A stretch of 64,000 nucleotides of DNA from Nautilus pompilius (Eukaryota; Mollusca; Cephalopoda; Nautilida; Nautilidae): the NCBI GenBank assembly GCA_018389105.1, contig JACATO010000923.1, positions 434,001 to 498,000 of the forward strand. The letters run 5' to 3'. Below are positions 25,901 through 34,016 of the stretch, one piece after another (the first letter of the stretch is position 1; the number at the start of each line of letters is the position of its first letter). Under the pieces are notes generated by a model. The model ran no database searches and was not told the origin of the DNA. It saw only the letters and a list, made by a program, of their open reading frames with translations. The translations under genes were made by a program, and so were the position numbers.

Positions 25901-28900
25901 CCTCATGTACTGTGCTGGACACTTTGCAACCCTGTAATGTGAATCATGGAAACTCCAATTTATCCTAATCTGAATTGGAATCCCACGTTGTCTTGCACTG
26001 GATTACCTATTTTCTTGAAACTTTTCCTGATCACATTAGGAGACATGGAATTCTATCCACACATCCTTGATCCACTGAAAGAGATATGGCCCTGACTTTT
26101 TTATATGCCTCCTTTCAAGTATGTGGGTCCTTGATTTTTTATACAATTGTTCCATTTCTCTTGGTGGTTTTGCTTAAACGGCCATTTCCATCAGCCATTT
26201 GCAACTATCCAGAATCATTAAAACCTGGGTTATAGCCACCCTGCATTTTGTTGAGTGTGGCAACCCAAAGCTTTTCAGCCATTAGAGAATGATGTCTTCA
26301 TTTAGCCAACCATTTGGGTGCATTCTGCTAAAACTTCTGCAGGAATTGACAAGGTATACAGATCTTGTTTCTCTTTCAAATACAATGAATAGTTTCCATC
26401 CATCATGCCCAGTGTGGTGCTCACTGTGTCTTTCTATACCGAGTTGCTTTGATTAAGATGGTTTCTAGATTTCCAGAGTGGTACAGAATTGCATTGCCCA
26501 TCATGTCCAAATAGACAACTGTCTCATCTGTGTTTCTGATATTGGCATTGAAGTGCTCACAGGGTCGTATTCTGATGATGCATCATCTGAACTATCTTTC
26601 CTGGTGGCGTTTTTTTTGCCTCAGAAGACAGGATGATGCGGCATCCAACACTTCCACAGAAATGCTTGCGGCCAGCATAGATACAAATCTGCTGAGGCTA
26701 AAGTTTGTTTCATCTGTTTTCCCATGATTCATGTGCCACAACAAATATCATAGATAAAACAATCCACGTTTACCACTGACACAGATGCTTTAATGTCGAA
26801 AAGGACTTTGAATCCAGCTGCAGCCAATTTGAACTGAGCTAGCAGATTTCTCTTTAATGCACGGGCCATCAAGTCTACAACGTAAATTCTTTGATAGATG
26901 ATGTTTATTTGCTGAAATATTGCTTGGTGTTTATAAATAGGGCTTGGGAATTTATTGGAGAATGGACAGCAATTAAAACCAATACAGTAACTATGTTGGA
27001 GTATCAGTGTTGAAAATCCTTATCACCGCTGAAGAGTTTAGTTCCTTTTGTTCTTGCAAACCTTGAAAACAATGCATGATTGTGCCAACTTTAAAACTCC
27101 TCGTTTTCAAATTGTGAAGTCACTGAATATGTAAATTTTTAAAAATACAAAAACTACTCGGTTTTGTGAAATATAATGAATATTTAAAAAAAACAAACTA
27201 ACCGGTTATTGAAATGTCTTCACATTAATTCTTTCCTTTTGAAACAATTGCCTCCTCTTACTGTAGCCATCACCCTAACCCTGCACACAGCCAAAAACAG
27301 GAAAAGGTCAGGGCTTACCTTTTTATACAATAAGCAAATGTGGGTGGGAGACTGCTTACTATGGCTGGCTGAAGTACAGTTCAGGTAAAGGTATGGGGTG
27401 CTGAGCTTTGGGTTGGCTATTAAAATGACTGAATGCCTAAAGAAAAGAACAAAAGTTGGGAGAGATTAATTTTGGTGATGCACACTTAAAAGATGTTTGT
27501 GTTTTTCCTTGCTTTAAAGGGAAACTATTTACCCTAATGGCAGTTTTAAATGCAATTCTAAATTAAAAAAAAATAAAATGTTTCAGAGAAAATTCAGATA
27601 AACAGATGGCTGATTCCTTGGCAGAGTGATTAAGAATTGTGAGGTGGCCATTTTGCGGAGATTTTCTCATCTGTTGGTTTTCTCCTGCAGGTTTCAAAAA
27701 AGGAGCACGTGAACAGCTGTTCGAAGCAAGACAAGCGGGCTGAGCAGCTGATGAAGAAGGTCACTCGGGAGGTCCAAAAGCTTCAGCGGAGCAACAATCT
27801 GCAGGCCAAGGCTCACTTGTTCAGGTGGGTGAGCAGTTCTGGGGGTGTCACAATCCCAATCCCATTGTTCTTCCCCTGTCCGTCCATTGAGGGCTGATGA
27901 AGTTGATACGTAGCTTGGGGGGGGGGCAGGCAGGCAGAACAAACAAACAAAAGCCTGATGATTCAGCCAGCAACAGGAAGCTGTGGGTGTGGAGTACAAT
28001 TATTTTAATTCTATGTTTTGCTGATTGGGTTAAGAATCTGGAGCTTGTGTTTAGCTGCTAAACTGAATGAAGAACACACAACAGCTCTGTATGCAGGTTT
28101 TCCTCCATTAAAAAATATTTTTAATAAGATAACTAAGATGTATTTATAATTAGGTATCTCCTTCCAAGTGAGCTAATGCTTCAAGCCAAGCCTTTCTATA
28201 TAAGATTTGCCTGTAGGCTTAGTTATGATCCCTTTCACCAATCCTAAATATGATTTTGAGATATTTGTATAGTACACCATTTATCTGACATTTAAATTTT
28301 AAAAGGTTTGGACTGGTCCAGTAATTAGGGCCCTAGCCCAGTGGAGAGACGTGACCACGACAGAACTTCAGACCTGTACTCAATACAGATTTCCAATCAT
28401 TTTTTAATCTATTTCATAGAAATGCAGTTACGGATTAGGTCAAAATCACTCAGTATTACAGGTGTCAAATGTACAGGTTTATAAAAAAATTTTGTCATCT
28501 TTAAAATGAAGTTTTAAACACATTCAGTAGTTAGTTAAAAAGAATTTTTTAATATATTCTATATCATAATCTCGTATATTTTAAGCCATTTTAAACAATT
28601 GAATATAATTTGTATTATGTCGATGCTAAACTGTGATGGACTTGTTCCTACTTAACCTCATTGCCGTTACTGTGAGATTACCTGAGAGAATGAAAATACC
28701 ACTGTAGTGGATCTTTTAATAATGTGCCCATAAAAACTGCAAGTTTGAGGTTTGGTTTACTGGTTGCTGGGTAACCGACTAACTTTCTTCTCTGCTTCCT
28801 TTGAACTAGAGAGAAGATGGCTTTCTTCACCACAGTGAACATGACTGTGCCCGTTATTCCCAGTGACGGTGGAGACGAGCGTTTGGAGGATTTCTTGAAA

Positions 28901-28927
28901 GACGAACGGACCGGTGAAGAAGTATAA
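2759..28927 (+). CDS. kibra: Kibra / WWC-family protein, C-terminal ~806 residues (14 exons, 5' end outside window)
   Basis: WWC proteins are cytoplasmic and junctional scaffolds that activate Hippo signalling (partners Merlin, Expanded, Warts/LATS) and bind aPKC and membranes. Fourteen exons join in one frame without a break. Counting from the first full codon: Ser-rich GSLGSL linker (1-40), an SLSSISPPISP block, AVSDESVAGDSGVFEA (about 240-255), C2 domain (about 269-391), SDESTIISSQTST (about 478-490), acidic run (about 505-529), TNTE and RRSQTFSPA, LNRSDSDSS with ERRSLRWKK (611-642), RTSVDLELDLQA plus a helical stretch, EKMAFFT, and a C-terminal GEEV. These blocks match what I remember of human KIBRA in the same order. 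The WW domains and coiled coil must lie upstream. The 3' neighbour is an SH3 protein on the opposite strand. Family assignment is very secure; orthology to a particular vertebrate WWC paralogue is not implied. Confidence 0.95.
3530..8369 (+). other. Kibra intron, 4.8 kb
   Basis: Donor GTATGT, acceptor TTTTCAG. It holds the Tc1-like relic at about 6300-7460, a short TA run near 6140, and otherwise AT-rich sequence in which I see no exon or RNA gene. Confidence 0.7.
6300..7460 (-). mobile_element. Tc1-like DNA transposon relic
   Basis: Read on the minus strand, the stretch gives eroded Tc1 transposase: VFQNGTMTGLGYR, ILDVYIWPYAGAILDNF, then LMDDNTIHI (the second DDE acidic pair) and an E-region with HREMERSDLDHQ. 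Several stops and frame changes interrupt it. Ends are approximate because I could not match terminal inverted repeats. An old copy. Confidence 0.75.
8370..8435 (+). CDS. kibra: Kibra exon: entry to C2 domain
   Basis: This 66-base exon lies between TTTTCAG and GTAAGT. It completes the Arg split from the previous exon and reads AGDLDDVLQMNLESAQIQIN, corresponding to the EDVAIVETAQVQIGLRY part of human KIBRA where the first C2 strand begins. Confidence 0.9.
8436..9283 (+). other. Kibra intron
   Basis: AT-rich intron with a (TA)n run at 8974-9000. Nothing else recognised. Confidence 0.6.
8974..9000. repeat. (TA)n microsatellite
   Basis: About 13 TA units within a Kibra intron. Confidence 0.9.
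9284..9370 (+). CDS. kibra: Kibra exon: C2 domain strands
   Basis: An 87-base exon between CTACCCAG and GTAAGT. It reads YDGNEGQLHVAVEEARNLGA, a typical C2 second strand and loop, and ends SR plus a split Val codon. Confidence 0.92.
9371..9977 (+). other. Kibra intron
   Basis: About 600 bases between the two C2 exons. No repeat, exon or RNA gene recognised. Confidence 0.6.
9978..10161 (+). CDS. kibra: Kibra exon: C2 domain core
   Basis: A 184-base exon from TTGACAG to GTGAGT. It encodes CIKTALLPL, then NPHFAEVFKVAIP and KTLQVHVWCI, the central C2 strands (human NDVFRVAIS and KTLRVDLCSV). It ends in phase 0 after QQCL. Confidence 0.93.
10162..10996 (+). other. Kibra intron
   Basis: Intron splitting the C2 domain in phase 0. 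It contains a (TTG)n run at 10381-10399. Two ~70-codon open frames on the other strand have no coding character. Confidence 0.6.
10997..11176 (+). CDS. kibra: Kibra exon: end of C2 domain
   Basis: Sixty codons in phase 0 between TTCCAG and GTAAGT. GCAHISLADFNSKEISSRWY matches the final C2 strands of KIBRA (AGTQISLADL, LWYNLL). The exon then leaves the domain into a basic and Ser/Thr-rich linker. Confidence 0.93.
11177..11680 (+). other. Kibra intron
   Basis: AT-rich intron after the last C2 exon; nothing else seen. Confidence 0.6.
11681..11793 (+). CDS. kibra: Kibra exon: linker after C2
   Basis: A 113-base exon between TTTAATTTAG and GTAAAT. It reads KDANDKIAQLLEASSARLRK and continues into a charged tail. 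I recognise no domain here; its place and phase fix it in the gene. Confidence 0.85.
11794..12403 (+). other. Kibra intron
   Basis: AT-rich intron with a strong T-rich tract before its acceptor; nothing else seen. Confidence 0.6.
12404..12489 (+). CDS. kibra: Kibra exon: conserved SDESTIISSQTST block
   Basis: An 86-base exon following TTTTCCCCAG and ending at GTGAGT. It encodes KEESSDESTIISSQTSTLTR. This block is very close to the vertebrate WWC sequence although it lies outside any named domain. The Gly after NQ is split with the next exon. Confidence 0.93.
12490..13017 (+). other. Kibra intron
   Basis: Intron with a 12-base poly(A) run near 12847; nothing else recognised. Confidence 0.6.
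13018..13118 (+). CDS. kibra: Kibra exon: acidic Glu-rich stretch
   Basis: A 101-base exon between TTTCCAG and GTAAGC. It completes NQGPE and then becomes a Glu/Asp run (EEEEEEDEVDDENE). Human KIBRA also has a Glu-rich segment at this place. Confidence 0.88.
13119..14060 (+). other. Kibra intron
   Basis: AT-rich intron with an (ATA)n microsatellite at 13266-13286; no exon or transposon recognised. Confidence 0.6.
14061..14303 (+). CDS. kibra: Kibra exon: TNTE and SQTFSPA motifs
   Basis: Eighty-one codons in phase 0 between TTTTTCCAG and GTATGT. It includes DKETNTEGDF and RRSQTFSPADRQ, matching the VDKETNTE and RSQTFSPA segments of human KIBRA. The exon ends YVCK, immediately before LNRSDSDSS in the next exon. 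Confidence 0.94.
15090..16040 (+). mobile_element. Tc1-like DNA transposon relic
   Basis: The plus strand reads, with frame breaks, CLDINDGWAPVWIQAGECFA (the region after the first catalytic Asp, with FTD just before), then FGGSLMIWSW, then FIFMDNIGSLHHAHALG, corresponding to FxMxDNxxxHxA at the second Asp. Stops interrupt all frames. Terminal repeats not identified, so limits are approximate. Confidence 0.75.
16891..16939. repeat. compound (CT)n(TA)n microsatellite
   Basis: About eight CT units run directly into about sixteen TA units. Confidence 0.92.
17387..17482 (+). CDS. kibra: Kibra exon: LNRSDSDSS / ERRSLRWKK
   Basis: Thirty-two codons in phase 0 between TTTGTAG and GTGAGG. LNRSDSDSS and RNTVERRSLRWKK align with human LNRSDSDSS and RNASERRSLRVKR, the lead-in to the aPKC-binding region. 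Confidence 0.95.
17795..17963 (+). CDS. kibra: Kibra exon: RTSVDLELDLQA and helical segment
   Basis: A 169-base exon. I chose the acceptor CTATCAG ending at 17794 because it keeps phase 0; a second AG seven bases on (CTTTCAG) would break the frame. It encodes FRTSVDLELDLQASQTRLSH and a charged helix ending EEAKFRG, parallel to human IRTSLDLELDLQATRT. Confidence 0.93.
17964..19511 (+). other. Kibra intron
   Basis: About 1.5 kb without a recognisable exon, RNA gene or transposon protein. Confidence 0.55.
19512..19585 (+). CDS. kibra: Kibra exon: ELPSWLTDDENF
   Basis: A 74-base exon from GCATACAG to GTAGGT. It encodes GENELPSWLTDDENFQRLLS, matching human GEKELPQWLREDERFRLLL. Confidence 0.92.
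23710..23928 (-). CDS. possible (terminal) exon of an unrecognised nested gene
   Basis: After a CATTTTCAG acceptor the minus strand reads KMFMALSEYHLPPQLENIPQ, then FMLRNIMQAEIHRLINGCED, and stays open to a TGA at 23710-23712. An AATAAA on the same strand (23713-23718) abuts the stop, so this could be a last exon. Alternatively a weak GTTTGT donor could end it at 23762. The composition (balanced polar, aromatic and charged residues, no low complexity) looks coding, unlike neighbouring intron sequence. No family recognised. Confidence 0.35.
   Translation of the reverse strand, partial: KMFMALSEYHLPPQLENIPQFMLRNIMQAEIHRLINGCEDKRESHHKRNCQLAKQRFVSSSSLFLTTMTNNK
24400..24438 (-). CDS. possible short exon of an unrecognised nested gene
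   Basis: On the minus strand inside the Kibra 8.1 kb intron, an AG at 24439-24440 and a good GTGAGG donor enclose 39 bases, read in phase 0 as ENDCERFADHLFE. It joins in phase with the exon-like segment at 23710-23928. I do not recognise the protein. The small size means chance cannot be excluded. Confidence 0.3.
25560..26930 (-). mobile_element. pogo-like DNA transposon relic
   Basis: On the minus strand near 26530-26350 I read NTDETVVYLDMMGN (first DDE Asp region of pogo/CENP-B transposases), then a NGWLNEDI segment, then ITQVLMILDS at about 26210 (the LLVLD second-Asp region), and near 26010 a KKIGNPVQDNVGFQ-like stretch matching FKxxGIxxAxDG. Numerous stops and frame changes make it an old fossil. 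Its ends are estimated from coding content only. It differs from the Tigger at 44.4 kb. Confidence 0.7.
27691..27824 (+). CDS. kibra: Kibra exon: basic C-terminal helix
   Basis: A 134-base exon between TCCTGCAG and GTGGGT, lying beyond an 8.1 kb intron. It encodes DKRAEQLMKKVTREVQKLQR, comparable to the DKMMRAAAKDVHRLRGQ region of human KIBRA. It ends in a split Arg codon. Confidence 0.9.
27825..28809 (+). other. last Kibra intron
   Basis: Contains a ten-base G run at 27917-27926 and a possible eroded tRNA-derived SINE head near 28309-28390. Confidence 0.55.
28309..28390 (+). repeat. possible tRNA-derived SINE head, degenerate
   Basis: The sequence CAGTAATTAGGGCCCTAGCC resembles a pol III A box in SINEs of the TGGTTAGGGCACTAG type, followed about 35 bases on by CAGACCTGTACTC, a poor B box. 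No tail or second copy was matched, so this is a suggestion only. Confidence 0.25.
28810..28927 (+). CDS. kibra: Kibra last coding exon with PDZ ligand
   Basis: Acceptor TTGAACTAG, stop TAA at 28925-28927. It starts REKMAFFTTVNM, matching human REKMAFFTRPRMN, and ends DERTGEEV. The end corresponds to the ADDV PDZ ligand of human KIBRA: acidic residues before a C-terminal Val. Confidence 0.95.
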
Positions 28928-29347
28928 AAGAAAAGGTTATTGGATTTGCTAGAGGTGATCTTTCTTTCCTCATAAACATTTGCTGTTGCAAAAGAAAATA
29001 TTGGTTCGTTTGTGCCAAAGAACTGAGCACCATCACTCAGCCAGGTACACGGAGTTCGGCTGGAGTTGCCCCACACAGGCAGAACTGAGTAACCTTGGTT
29101 CTGACAGACAGCTGTAGTGGAATGTGAAGGAAATACTCTTATATAAATCTGTCCATATATATAAAAATTTCCCCATCCCTTATAAATTTTGTACATAAGT
29201 CTTTTGTAAACTTTGTGAAGGCACAACACAGATGTGTACACGTGTGTGTGTGTGTGATAGACAGTGAGAGGACATTTTGCATGAAAACCTATTTTTGTGA
29301 ATTTGAGTCAGATTATATAGCTATGTGCCAGACAAACAGAAAATAAA
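28928..29347 (+). other. Kibra 3' untranslated region and likely poly(A) signal
   Basis: Non-coding sequence after the Kibra stop. It contains a short GT run near 29240 and an AATAAA at 29342-29347, the first such hexamer I see after the stop, so transcription probably ends shortly beyond it. A 187-codon open frame on the other strand here is only a shadow. Confidence 0.55.
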
Positions 29348-32300
29348 CTACTGTAGATTCCTGATATTTATATACAGAAAGTCATGTTAATATTTTAGGG
29401 ACTTTTTCTAAAAAAATATGCTTTTTATACACATTGTATGACAGAATGAGATTATTTTTCCAGTGAACCGTTTTTTTTTTAAATAGATTTTTCCTGCCTT
29501 ATAGAAATCTTGTTTGGGAGTGTGTTACACACACTCCTCTCTGTCCGAGTCTCTTGGGTGGCCCCTATATTGGATCCCACAACAAGGTTTTTTGAACCAA
29601 GCAGTTTTGTAAGTAGATAAATATCCTCTTTAATCTCGATGAATATATATCTGGATGGTGAACAAACTAAATATTTTTAATATGTTCTTTAAACTAGATT
29701 TTAGACGTGTTCGATTACAGATTTCCAAGTTTTGAAGCTGAAGTCACTGGTGTGTATGACTTCTACAGTTGCCGGCTTTCCCTGGTTACACAAGAACGTG
29801 GCTGTACTTTGGGCCTGCTACTATATCATTAGGTACATGTCTGGCTTGTACTAACCATTCTTCCTTTGTTAGGTCATTATGTATCTGGATTTTTTTTTTG
29901 CTTGGACAAACAAGTGAATCGGTCTCCATTAATGGTTATGAGAGGTTCTTTGAAGAAATTGTTGATCTTGTTTCTTATAGACTGAAAGATGATCAGAGGT
30001 AGAAAGGTGGATTCTTGTTTTCCCTCATTCCTTTCACAAGGTGAGAATGGCTAATGTTGTTATTTCCTGGCTGATCCTATTTCTGAAGGAATTCCCAACT
30101 CTTGTTCTTGAAGCCCAGGTTATTCTCAGTGATGGCCTGGCTTCATCAGGTTTGAATATGAAACTCAGATTTCACGTTTTTTTCAATGTGAATAGTATCT
30201 GTACAGGTTTGCCTTGATTGCATCCTTTTGGTTCTATTTTTTTGTCTTAATTAAGAACAAAATATTGCATTAATTTATTTTTTGTGTGTGTGCATGAATG
30301 AGAGAGAGAATGTGAAAAGGGTTAATCAGTTTTGTAAGATGTTTAAATTGAATCTTTAAAACCATGCTGTAGGTTTGCTCTTTTTTTTTTAAAAATGCTT
30401 ATTGAAATCTTCTTGCCAGTCAGTGAATAGTAAACTTACTTTACAGAAATGCACATCACCCTCTTTCTTTCAAAGTGGATTTTAGCTTTAAAGGGGAACT
30501 TTCAGTGCAATACCTGATGTGCATATCACTTTAGGATGGTAAATTATTTATCTAGATTACAGCCTAGTTGATGACTCATAATTTCACTGTCCCATTGCTG
30601 CAGAGTAAAATCTGAATTGTTTCATGTCCATCATTTGTGTGGAGATTTGATGGTGGAAAGACAACTGTACAACCCATTGATGGTTCAGTTTGAAGTGACT
30701 GTGTAGGAGCAGCCGGCTCCCTTTACCATGTCAGGTCCGTCTTTCTGAGCAGAATATTATTTTAAACAGGGTCTTTACTCTCTCTTACTTTAGCTGGTGT
30801 GTATTACTGATCAAGATACTTTACAATTCCACCATCTTCATGATGTGCTATTAAAAGATTCCTGGTAAAATTCATTGAGAATAACAGTTTATGGTTAGCA
30901 CATTAACTGGAATTTATTAATATTATTATTATCAACTAATTATGAATGTTGAATTGTCAAATCCCTGAGTATGATGAAGGGAACCTGTCACAAAGCACAT
31001 GAAACTGTTTTTTTTTTCCACTAGAAGTACAAATCAACTAAATAACTATATACTGTTTTCTCCATCTGAAGCCACAGTTTCCCTTTCTTTCAGAAAAGCA
31101 ATTGTGGCTTCTGTCTTTGTAAAAATGAACAAGAATTTTTTCAAAAAACAAACTGATTTTGATTTAAATAGAGGGGGGGAAAAAGTAAATGATAACCTAT
31201 TTTCACAACTCAACAGTAAATTTATAATTTTTTATATGAGAATTGCCCTCTTTTCCATTCTCTGCATTGGAGCTGGTCTCTTACTCTTGAGGATCATCAA
31301 TAATAATCTGATTTTCTTCCATTTGATCAGTGTTGTTGTTATATGGCTACAAGCTCTCAACATTCCCCAGTGAAATTTCAGCTGGTCTGTTCATCAAATG
31401 AATTTTTCCCTTTAGCATAGGGAAGACCAGCCTAGAAACAAGTTACCTGTTCATCTTCAAACCTATCTTTGTAGAGCAAATGAGATTCTGCAATGACAGA
31501 AATCATCTGTTCATCCTATCCTTTTAATGCATTGGAGATCCAAGAACAGATGGTCTCCAGCAAAGGTGGGTCAGATTTCCTCTATGAGTGGTTGGTTTTT
31601 CCCCAGTCATCATCCATCCATTATATCTAGTTGCAATCTTGGTTTTACCCCCTTGCTGAACAAAGGACAGTAATGGTCTGTGATCTTTATTAGGATATTA
31701 GTGACACCTTTCTTCTCAACCAACCACTTAAAACAAGATGGGTTTTGCTATAATCATATATTTCCTGTAATTGTTTCTTATATTGAAGTCATAGATGATG
31801 GATGTAGTTGATAGAACTGATGATCTTTGGGATATAGTCACTTGGAGGTTTCTGTGCAGTGATAGTTAGACAGCAAAGGATGAACGCATTTCTCTAGCAA
31901 CATTCTTCTGGCTATCCTTGATTCAGTTCCTTGTTCATTAATTGCATCTGATATGCTGAATAGCTCTGACCATTAATAAATGATGATTCAAGTGAAGAGC
32001 AGGTCCTGTAGAAGTTAGCTTGCTGGATATTCCCCACCAAATCTGACGCAGCATGTATTAGTGGGTGGATTCTGTTGTAGGATGGCTTCAAATGGAGAAA
32101 ACCTGGTATCATCATAATTTTACTGACACACATTACCAAAACTGGACTCTCTCTAGATGACCTACCTAATTCTATTTAGGAATTTTGTGGCCTCTCATAG
32201 GCTTTTTCTTATTATTTTTTTTAAAGATTCAATTAGGTTTTAATGTTTCCAGTCTGGGAATGAAAGCAAAATTTAAACTTTGCTGCCTAAATCACAAATC

Positions 32301-33643
32301 CAAAAGTAACTTGTAATTTTTCTACAAACATGCCGTTAAACTACAGAGGAGGATACATTGTTCCTCTGCATACATCTGTTGGCTATTTTCCTCTGGCTTG
32401 ACAAAGTCTCTTGTAAACCAGCCTTCACTCTTTACTGTTTCAAGGATTGAAAGATCGTATGTAACACACAACTGTTTTTGGGAACTGTAGTGCTTTCATG
32501 TTGTTGTCTTCTCTCCATCAACATACTGATGGCTTCACCCAACCTTTGGTGGATCAGCACCAGTGTATTTTGTTACAGTAGTTTGCTGTTATTGAATCCT
32601 CAATGTTTCAGTTCATGAAGTGTTAGCTTTTAAAACGTTTCAGTCATAATCATGATACAAGCTTTCTCATCTAAAGTTTAAGTCTTTGCACATTTATAGC
32701 TGGCAAGGAACAGAAATTCTTCAGACTTTATATTAATTAACCCTTTCTTCCTCTAACCACCTTAGTGACAGTTTTTATGGGCTAAGTCAATGAATGGACA
32801 AGCTACTTCTTAGTTTGCACTCTTGGAAATAGAAATAATGAAAAAGTAGACATAAGATCCAAATATTTGATTATTTAGTTCTTTCCTTCCTTTTTTTTAA
32901 AATCTAGCTAGAAACATTTACTTAATACTATTAGTATTCACAATCATCCTTTATATATGCCCAATAGTAGTAGTAGTAATAATAATAGTAATGTGTAAGA
33001 ATAGCTTTACACACCAACAATAACAGTTGGATTGCAGGTGCCACAATTTTGTATGCTGGCTGGTAGTTAAAGATGTAGGTCCGCATTATGATTTGTTGAT
33101 GATATCTCAGTATTAAATACACTTATTCCATTTGTGGACAGTCCTCTCTGGACCCTTAGCTAGTAGATAGCGAGGAAAATTTGTCCAAATTCAGGCAATG
33201 TTACAAAGTGCGTATTTACAGCTCATCTTAAATCTTGCTTAGGACATAAATTTTAAAATTCAAGAGGCAAATGTACAGATGGTTACAAAAAAATGGTTAT
33301 TGCAAAAATATAGATAATTCTAGATTTTTATAGTAGCTACAGAGCATTTTGTGTGTGTAGTTCATCTTATTCTTGTATATAGATGACATGCCTGGCTTTA
33401 TTAGTTCAAGCAAGATTTGCTGCAGGCCTAGTTTATAATACATACTGTGTATGTTCATTATTTTTTGAAATAATTTTTTTCAACCAAGAATGGTTGCGGA
33501 TGACTTGAAAAATACACCAGGAGCTGGTGGTACTGATTTCAGGTGAAGTCTGTTGGCTCTCATTTAGGTAGGTACTTTCAGCTTCTCTCTTTGTCACCAC
33601 AAAAATTTATAAAAGGCTAAAACCCATATTTACTTACCTAGCA
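29348..33643. other. intergenic sequence, left part
   Basis: From the Kibra 3' end to the minisatellite. Open frames of up to 124 codons occur (for example 30999-31373) but are AT-driven and match nothing I know. The minus strand at about 31.5-32.2 kb reads like eroded coding sequence without a family I can name. A (TAG/TAA)n run lies at 32964-32990. Confidence 0.5.
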
Positions 33644-34016
33644 GATAACCAGCCACTATAGGAAGATATCGCTGTCCTGGTCCATTTGTTGATAGCCAGC
33701 CACTAGGGAGGATATCACTGTCCTGGTCCATCTGTTGATAGCCAGCCACAATAGGAAGATATCACTGTCCTGGTCCATCTGTTGATAGCCAGCCACAATA
33801 GGAAGATATCACTGTCCTGGTCCATCTGTTGATAGCCAGCCACAATAGGAAGATATCACTGTCCTGGTCCATCTGTTGATAGCCAGCCACTAGGGAGGAT
33901 ATCATTGTCCTGGTCCATCTGTTGATAGTCAGCCACTAGGGAGGATATCACTGTTCTGGTCCATCTGTTGATAGCCAGCCACAATAGGAAGATATCACTG
34001 TCCTGGTCCATCTGTT
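33644..34016. repeat. minisatellite, 8 copies of a 47/46-bp unit
   Basis: Eight complete units, each beginning GATAGCCAGCCAC and ending GTCCTGGTCCATCTGTT. Two unit types alternate: a 47-base form with ACAATAGGAAG and a 46-base form with ACTAGGGAGG. The order is long (variant), short, long, long, long, short, short, long, and the eight lengths sum exactly to 373 bases. A 90-codon minus-strand frame across it is a by-product of the repeat. Confidence 0.95.

Larger units (their letters stand above)
19586..27690 (+). other. Kibra intron, 8.1 kb (largest)
   Basis: Donor GTAGGT, acceptor TCCTGCAG. It holds a pogo-like relic at about 25560-26930 (minus) and, also on the minus strand, exon-like segments at 24400-24438 and 23710-23928. 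The remainder is AT-rich with a short TA run near 24260. Confidence 0.65.

Noticed and set aside
28678-29241. 187-codon open frame on the minus strand
   Set aside because: It lies antisense to the last Kibra exon and its 3' UTR, has no recognisable domain, and the plus-strand exon is certain.
30999-31373. 124-codon plus-strand frame in the intergenic region
   Set aside because: Phe/Ile/Asn-heavy composition typical of AT-rich non-coding DNA; no motif.
33644-34016. Regular direct repeats that could suggest a CRISPR array
   Set aside because: Units are head to tail with no unique spacers, in an animal genome.
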